A stretch of 64,000 nt of DNA, from positions 51,020 through 115,019 of the forward strand of contig JAJBSL010000008.1 of NCBI GenBank assembly GCA_020540725.1, read 5' to 3'. The notes under the pieces are model-generated. The model had not been told where the DNA came from. It was given only the letters and a program-made list of their open reading frames with translations, and searched no databases. Position 1 is the first letter of the stretch. Every line of letters begins with the position of its first letter. Made by a program: the position numbers and the translations under genes. The stretch comes from Lachnospiraceae bacterium EP-SM-12S-S03 (GTDB taxonomy: Bacteria; Bacillota; Clostridia; Lachnospirales; Lachnospiraceae). This document shows positions 60,037 to 64,000 of the stretch, one piece after another.

Positions 60037-60741
60037 CTACTCTTCATTTCCTATCGGGAATACTTTCCCGTTACACGCCGTATTTCCACAGCTTGCGCAT
60101 CCTTCGCCACATCCTGCAGGCTTTGTTTCTTTTCCTTTTTTTGCAAGATTTGCTTTCACTTTGTTCTGAAGCGCAACTAACCCTGCCAGCACAAGGAACG
60201 CTCCCGGTGCAAGGATAAATATGGTAACCGGTTCATAAGAAGCCGGCATTACACGAAAACCAAAAATCTCTCCTGCTCCAATCACTTCACGGACGATACC
60301 GATCGATGTCAATCCCACCGTAAATCCAAGTCCCATTCCAAGTCCATCAAAGATAGACGGAAGAACCGGATTTTTGGATGCATAACTTTCCGCTCTTCCC
60401 AAAATAATACAGTTCACAACGATCAATGGAATATACAATCCAAGAGAATCATATAAACTTGGGAGAAAACCTTCCAACAAGAACTGTACAACTGTTACAA
60501 AAGATGCTACAACTACGATAAACGCCGGCATTCTGACAGAATCCGGAATGATCTTACGAAGCATGGAAATCAGCATATTGGACATAACAAGTACTACCGT
60601 AGTTGTAAGTCCCATACCTACACCATTGATTGCCGATGTTGTAACGGCAAGTGTCGGACACATACCAAGCATGAGTACAAAAGTAGGATTTTCTTTTACA
60701 AGACCGTTAAACAGTCTTTCCGTACATTTATTCATTGACAC
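60037..60741 (-). CDS. rnfE: Rnf complex subunit E
   Basis: A 234-residue protein homologous to RnfA in inverted topology, with 6 helices. Marks: LFNGLVKENPTFVLMLGMCP with the cluster Cys, TLAVTTSAINGVGMGLTTTV, and GLYIPLIVVNCIILGRAESY with the second Cys. The last 30 residues form an extra Cys-rich tail (KPAGCGEGCASCGNTACNGK), which is unusual for RnfE and may bind metal. It overlaps rnfG by 14 bases. Confidence 0.93.
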   Translation of the reverse strand: MSMNKCTERLFNGLVKENPTFVLMLGMCPTLAVTTSAINGVGMGLTTTVVLVMSNMLISMLRKIIPDSVRMPAFIVVVASFVTVVQFLLEGFLPSLYDSLGLYIPLIVVNCIILGRAESYASKNPVLPSIFDGLGMGLGFTVGLTSIGIVREVIGAGEIFGFRVMPASYEPVTIFILAPGAFLVLAGLVALQNKVKANLAKKGKETKPAGCGEGCASCGNTACNGKVFPIGNEE

Positions 60742-61336
60742 TGCCTCCTAACACATTCTGATAATAAGCAAGCCCGGCATTTACCGCACTTGTAACCGCT
60801 CTGGATGTAATGGTTGCACCACTCAATGCATCCACATTACCCGATGGATTGTCTTTTTTCACTTCAAATTTTTCTGTCTTTACATTACGAAACTGGTCTT
60901 TAAATGCCGGTTCCGCCGCCTTCATTCCAAGACCGGCTGTCTCATTAATTGAGAGAATCTCAATTCCGTTTACCGTTCCGTCACTTAAGATACCTACCGA
61001 TATTTCAATTTCTCCACCATATCCTTCTTTTGATACAGTAGTTACTACATATCCTAAAGTTTTACCATTTGCATCAAGCGCTTCTGCTGCTCCTTTCACA
61101 TAACATCCGGAAACTCCTGCTGTCTTCAACGCCTCTTCTGCTTTTTTCGTATCAAAATCTTTTTCTTCCTTAAATTCTTTCGCATCAGACAGTACCTGTT
61201 TATAAGCGTTCTGTTTCGCCTGTTCCTGAGAAACTGCAATTGGATTTTTTGTAATCTCATAGACGAGTCCCAAAAGCAGACCTGAAACTAATGTAATAGC
61301 AGTAAGAATTGCTGCATTTTTAATAATCTTATTCAT
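60728..61336 (-). CDS. rnfG: Rnf complex subunit G
   Basis: A 202-residue protein with one N-terminal helix (NAAILTAITLVSGLLLGLVY) and an outside FMN-binding domain. The covalent FMN is attached to Thr in the motif DALSGATITSRAVTSAV. GYGGEIEISVGILSDGTVNG and ETAGLGMKAAEPAFKDQF complete the family pattern. It overlaps rnfE by 14 bases and touches rnfD (1 base). Confidence 0.93.
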   Translation of the reverse strand: MNKIIKNAAILTAITLVSGLLLGLVYEITKNPIAVSQEQAKQNAYKQVLSDAKEFKEEKDFDTKKAEEALKTAGVSGCYVKGAAEALDANGKTLGYVVTTVSKEGYGGEIEISVGILSDGTVNGIEILSINETAGLGMKAAEPAFKDQFRNVKTEKFEVKKDNPSGNVDALSGATITSRAVTSAVNAGLAYYQNVLGGSVNE

Positions 61337-62277
61337 TATCGTTCCCCTCCTTTGCCAAATGGTTTTGGAAGAGTTACTTTCTCAATCAACGGAACAAGAA
61401 GATTGCTGATAATGATCGCATAAGATACTCCTTCTGCGGAACCACCAAACAGACGGAACAATCCGGTTAATATACCTAGGCACATTCCATATACAATCTG
61501 TCCAGTTTTTGTAATCGGAGAAGTTACATAATCTGTCGCCATAAACCATGCTCCAAGCATAAGTCCTCCGCCGCCAAGATGTGCAATGATAAAGTCTGTA
61601 TCGAATCCGTGTCCTCCAAAAATCGTGATAAAAATCACAAATGTTACAAGATATGTTCCCGGAATCCGAAGATCGATCACTCCCATAAGAATCAGGAATA
61701 TAGCGCCAATCACAATTGCGATCATGGATGTCTCACCAATCGTTCCTGCAATATTTCCGATCAACATATCCCATGTATTCACACTTTCTCCTGCTTTCAA
61801 AGCCGCCAATGGAGTCGGGCTTACCACCACATCATTATATACAAATGTTGTCATTCTTCCTGTAAAGGAAATAAGAAGGAAACATCTGGCCGCAAGTGCC
61901 GGGTTCATGAAATTCTGTCCAAGTCCACCAAACAACTGTTTCACGATCAGAATAGCAAATACACTTCCCAATACACACATCCACCAAGGTGTAGTAGGTG
62001 GTAAATTGAGCGCCAGTAAGAGTCCCGTTACAGCAGCACTCAAATCTTTGATTGTAACTTTCTTTCCCATCAATTTTTCATAGATATATTCTGTCAAAAC
62101 CGCTGAAGCTGTTGTCACAGCCACAACTACAAGCGCAGATATCCCGAAATTATAAATTCCAAATCCCGTTGTAGGAATAAGTGCGATCAGGACATATAAC
62201 ATGATATTGCCTGTTGTCGCTTTAGAACGTATATGAGGGGAAGATGATATATTATAGTTTTCGTTCACTTTTGTCAC
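61336..62277 (-). CDS. rnfD: Rnf complex subunit D
   Basis: A 313-residue protein with about 9 helices. Signs of RnfD/NqrB are SSPHIRSKATTGNIMLYVLI at the start, GLLLALNLPPTTPWWMCVLG, LFGGLGQNFMNPALAARCFL and FMATDYVTSPITKTGQIVYG. The covalent FMN Thr is probably in VVVSPTPLAALKAG, where the usual SGAT is changed to SPT. It carries the ion-pumping part together with the other membrane subunits. Confidence 0.93.
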   Translation of the reverse strand: MTKVNENYNISSSPHIRSKATTGNIMLYVLIALIPTTGFGIYNFGISALVVVAVTTASAVLTEYIYEKLMGKKVTIKDLSAAVTGLLLALNLPPTTPWWMCVLGSVFAILIVKQLFGGLGQNFMNPALAARCFLLISFTGRMTTFVYNDVVVSPTPLAALKAGESVNTWDMLIGNIAGTIGETSMIAIVIGAIFLILMGVIDLRIPGTYLVTFVIFITIFGGHGFDTDFIIAHLGGGGLMLGAWFMATDYVTSPITKTGQIVYGMCLGILTGLFRLFGGSAEGVSYAIIISNLLVPLIEKVTLPKPFGKGGER

Positions 62278-62285
62278 CTCATCCT

Positions 62286-63602
62286 TTATTTCTTTCTATG
62301 TGATAATGCAATCTTTCTCATGGCGCCGATAGACTGCTTTAACTGACGTTTTGCCGGACATACATAACTGCAGGATCCACATTCTACGCACTCCAGGCCT
62401 TCCATCTTCTTGAATCTCTCTTCCTCGTGGTGTTCTGCGAGATCTGCAAGTCTTGATGGGATCAATCTGCTTGGACATACCTCTACACAACGGCCGCAGT
62501 TGATACATGCAGACGGTTCGTATGCCGAAACTTCATCTTTCGTAAATCCAAGTATGGACGAAGATGTTTTTGTTACCGGTACATCTAACGTAAACATAGC
62601 AAATCCCATCATCGGTCCTCCGGAAATGATTTTTTCCGGCTCAGTTTTAAATCCTCCTGCCGCTTCGATCAGTTCACTTTGTTTCATCCCAAAAAACACT
62701 TTAAAATTACCTGGTTCTGAAACTGCATCTCCACTAACCGTCACGATTCTTTCCATCACCGGTTTTCCCTCTACTACCGCAGTGTGAATCGCAATAAGCG
62801 TTTCTACGTTATCCACAATGCACCCTGCATCTGCAGGAAGCATAGAAGAATTAATCGCCCTTTTTGTCGTTGCATAAATAAGCTGACGTTCTGCCCCTTG
62901 CGGATATTTTGTCTTAAGAACTTTCACTTCCATGCGGGATTCACCCTCAGTAAGTTTTTGTAATTTTTCTATACAATCCGGTTTATTATCTTCTACTGCA
63001 AAAATTCCCTTTGCATGTTCAAAGAGTGAAAGAACGACACGCATTCCACTTACAAGCTCTTCTGGGTTTTCCAACATACGTCTGTAATCCGCTGTAATAT
63101 ACGGTTCACATTCCGCACAGTTTGCTATAATATAGTCAATCTTATCCGGTTCCTTCGGTGAAAGCTTCACATGGGTAGGGAAACCGGCGCCTCCCATACC
63201 TACAATTCCGGCATCGCTGATTTTTTTCTTAATTTCGTCTTTTGTAAGCTCTTCCAGAGGTTTTACCTTCTCATATTCTACCTCTTCATAAAGCCCATCA
63301 TTTTCTATTACAATAGACTGCACCTTAGATCCGGTCGGATTAAAACGCATTTCAATTGTCTTTACAGTTCCTGACACAGAAGAATAAATCGGGGCCGACA
63401 CGAATCCCCCTGCTTCTGCGATCTTCTGTCCCCTCAATACGCGGTCACCCTTATTCACAATTGGGCTTGCAGGAGCGCCGATATGCTGTGAAAGAGGAAA
63501 TATCATCTCTTCTCCCGGCAAAAGAGGTTTGATCGGTCTGTCTTTTGAAAGTTTTTTCCCATCATCCGGATGAATACCGCCTTTAAATGTTAGAAGTCCC
63601 AT
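62286..63602 (-). CDS. rnfC: Rnf complex subunit C
   Basis: A 438-residue peripheral protein, first in the operon. The N-terminal domain (GGIHPDDGKKLSKDRPIKPL, PAPIYSSVSG-type barrel-sandwich) is followed by the NADH/FMN-binding region GIVGMGGAGFPTHVKLSPKE with ECEPYITADYRRMLENPEEL, and two 4Fe-4S motifs, CINCGRCVEVCP and CVECGSCSYVCP. It hands electrons to NAD+, so the whole complex would oxidise ferredoxin, reduce NAD+ and pump Na+ or H+. The ATG at 63600-63602 follows GAAAGGAA. Confidence 0.94.
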   Translation of the reverse strand: MGLLTFKGGIHPDDGKKLSKDRPIKPLLPGEEMIFPLSQHIGAPASPIVNKGDRVLRGQKIAEAGGFVSAPIYSSVSGTVKTIEMRFNPTGSKVQSIVIENDGLYEEVEYEKVKPLEELTKDEIKKKISDAGIVGMGGAGFPTHVKLSPKEPDKIDYIIANCAECEPYITADYRRMLENPEELVSGMRVVLSLFEHAKGIFAVEDNKPDCIEKLQKLTEGESRMEVKVLKTKYPQGAERQLIYATTKRAINSSMLPADAGCIVDNVETLIAIHTAVVEGKPVMERIVTVSGDAVSEPGNFKVFFGMKQSELIEAAGGFKTEPEKIISGGPMMGFAMFTLDVPVTKTSSSILGFTKDEVSAYEPSACINCGRCVEVCPSRLIPSRLADLAEHHEEERFKKMEGLECVECGSCSYVCPAKRQLKQSIGAMRKIALSHRKK

Positions 63603-63667
63603 TCTTTTATTCCTTTCTCAAATTTGTATTTTCTATATATTTTTCTTATATATTTCTTTTTATATCA

Positions 63668-63695
63668 TACTAGAATCCGTTCTAGATTTCTAGTA
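63668..63695 (-). promoter_or_regulatory. CTAG-centred inverted repeat upstream of rnfC
   Basis: TACTAGAA and TTCTAGTA flank a third, inner TTCTAGA within 28 bases, 65-95 bases upstream of rnfC. It may be an operator or activator site of the Rnf operon. No good -35/-10 pair is resolved here, although TATGAT adjoins it. Confidence 0.45.
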
Positions 63696-63876
63696 AATCC
63701 GCCTAACTTTTTGTACATTTTGAAAAACATCTTGATGTTTTTTTAACATAAATTTTACAAAATGCAAGAATAAAAAAAGGACTTTTCTATATTGCAAAAA
63801 AGATTGCACAACTGTGCAATCTGCGCGCGCGAGCGGTTGCGAAGTAATAAACTCCTTGCCGTGAGCTGCGCATCCC

Positions 63877-63895
63877 CACACGAAGTGTGTTTTTT
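63877..63895 (+). terminator. Small rho-independent terminator, plus direction
   Basis: CACAC-GAA-GTGTG followed by six T. No plus-strand gene ending here was found, so it may serve a small untranslated transcript or be left from a lost gene. Confidence 0.5.
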
Positions 63896-63925
63896 ATGAT
63901 ATAGGATTCCGAAGGAATTTCCTAT

Positions 63926-64000
63926 GTAGAGTAGGTTAGAGGGCTTCTGCCCTCTTTCCCCTCATCAAACCGTGCATGAGGTTCTCCCTCACACGGCTTT
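63926..64000 (-). mobile_element. 3' end (domains V and VI) of a group II intron, cut by window edge
   Basis: On the minus strand a 34-base hairpin starts AAAGCCGTGTGAGG and ends CACGGTTT. It has the AGC triad near its base, a purine-rich apical loop and a two-base bulge (TG) on the 3' side, as in domain V. A second hairpin, AGAGGGC-AGAA-GCCCTCT (domain VI), follows, and the intron ends CCTACTCTAC, like the CCTACTTCAC-type ends of known introns. The body and any intron-encoded protein lie beyond the window. The exon begins with a stem-loop at 63901-63925. Confidence 0.7.

Larger units (their letters stand above)
63603..63925. other. Intergenic region between rnfC and the intron end
   Basis: AT-rich sequence that should hold the rnf promoter, followed by a perfect 10-bp inverted repeat AGATTGCACA/TGTGCAATCT (63801-63822), a GC-rich patch (GCGCGCGCGAGCGG) and two stem-loops. 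No protein gene is credible in it. Confidence 0.5.

Noticed and set aside
63690..63881. 63-codon minus-strand open frame upstream of rnfC
   Set aside because: No ribosome site and unusual composition; it crosses the GC-rich palindromic patch and looks non-coding.
1..64000. CRISPR arrays, rRNA and tRNA genes
   Set aside because: No regularly spaced repeats, and no cloverleaf or rRNA-like segments were noticed on either strand; a tRNAscan or Infernal run would settle it.

Overview
The window looks like a chromosomal stretch from an anaerobic, spore-forming, low-GC Firmicute, most likely a Lachnospiraceae member close to Dorea, Mediterraneibacter or Ruminococcus gnavus. The support is an alpha/beta-type small acid-soluble spore protein, GerW/YtfJ- and YlbJ-type sporulation proteins, a complete rnfCDGEAB operon, a selenocysteine-containing Stickland-type reductase subunit, strong AGGAGG ribosome binding sites and AT-rich DNA. 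This placement is inference from gene content; no database was searched. Almost all genes lie on the minus strand. The exceptions are a ylbJ-like gene, rpmB and an insertion sequence.

Reading along the + coordinate (transcription mostly leftwards): 1-4.5 kb holds a cut HAD gene, ybaK, an RNase G-type gene and a two-gene radical-SAM pair. 4.5-5.36 kb has no intact gene and looks decayed. 5.4-7.2 kb holds SEC-C and YkgJ-type proteins. 7.3-8.3 kb is an MNT/HEPN toxin-antitoxin pair in which both genes are frameshifted, beside a frameshifted remnant of a membrane-protein N-terminus. 8.5-13.6 kb is a sucrose locus (PTS IIBCA, GH32 hydrolase, LacI regulator) with readable operators. 13.7-14.9 kb is a flavodoxin/DUF3793 operon with a metalloregulator-like operator. 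15-25.8 kb is housekeeping: a HisF-like/HisIE fusion, recU, pseudouridine synthases, YgiQ, an RNA methyltransferase, an M23 protein and pepD. 26-29.4 kb holds ylbJ, coaD, rsmD and cutC. 29.5-34.5 kb is a full PTS operon (antiterminator, HPr, EI, IIA, IICB) preceded by an antiterminator RNA site and an overlapping terminator.

34.6-40.0 kb is the most interesting part: grdX, a TetR-type regulator, grdE, selenoprotein grdB and a YkvI-type transporter. It is a substrate-specific component B of a glycine/sarcosine/betaine-type reductase without components A and C. The grdE promoter carries two matching palindromes, suggesting substrate-controlled expression. 40-45.5 kb holds a spore protein, a nucleoside phosphorylase, recG, a DAK2-type kinase gene and an Asp23 gene. 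rpmB follows, with an IS3-family element inserted in the loop of its terminator.

47.4-57.7 kb holds gerW, DUF2953, cell-wall genes (a class B PBP and an FtsW-type protein, overlapping out of frame), a U32 peptidase, zapA, ruvAB and a Gx-transporter/NusG-domain-II pair. 57.8-63.6 kb holds a small membrane protein, DUF2752 and the Rnf operon. Rnf would link ferredoxin oxidation to NAD reduction and ion pumping, which fits an amino-acid-reducing anaerobe. The right edge enters the 3' end (domains V-VI) of a group II intron.
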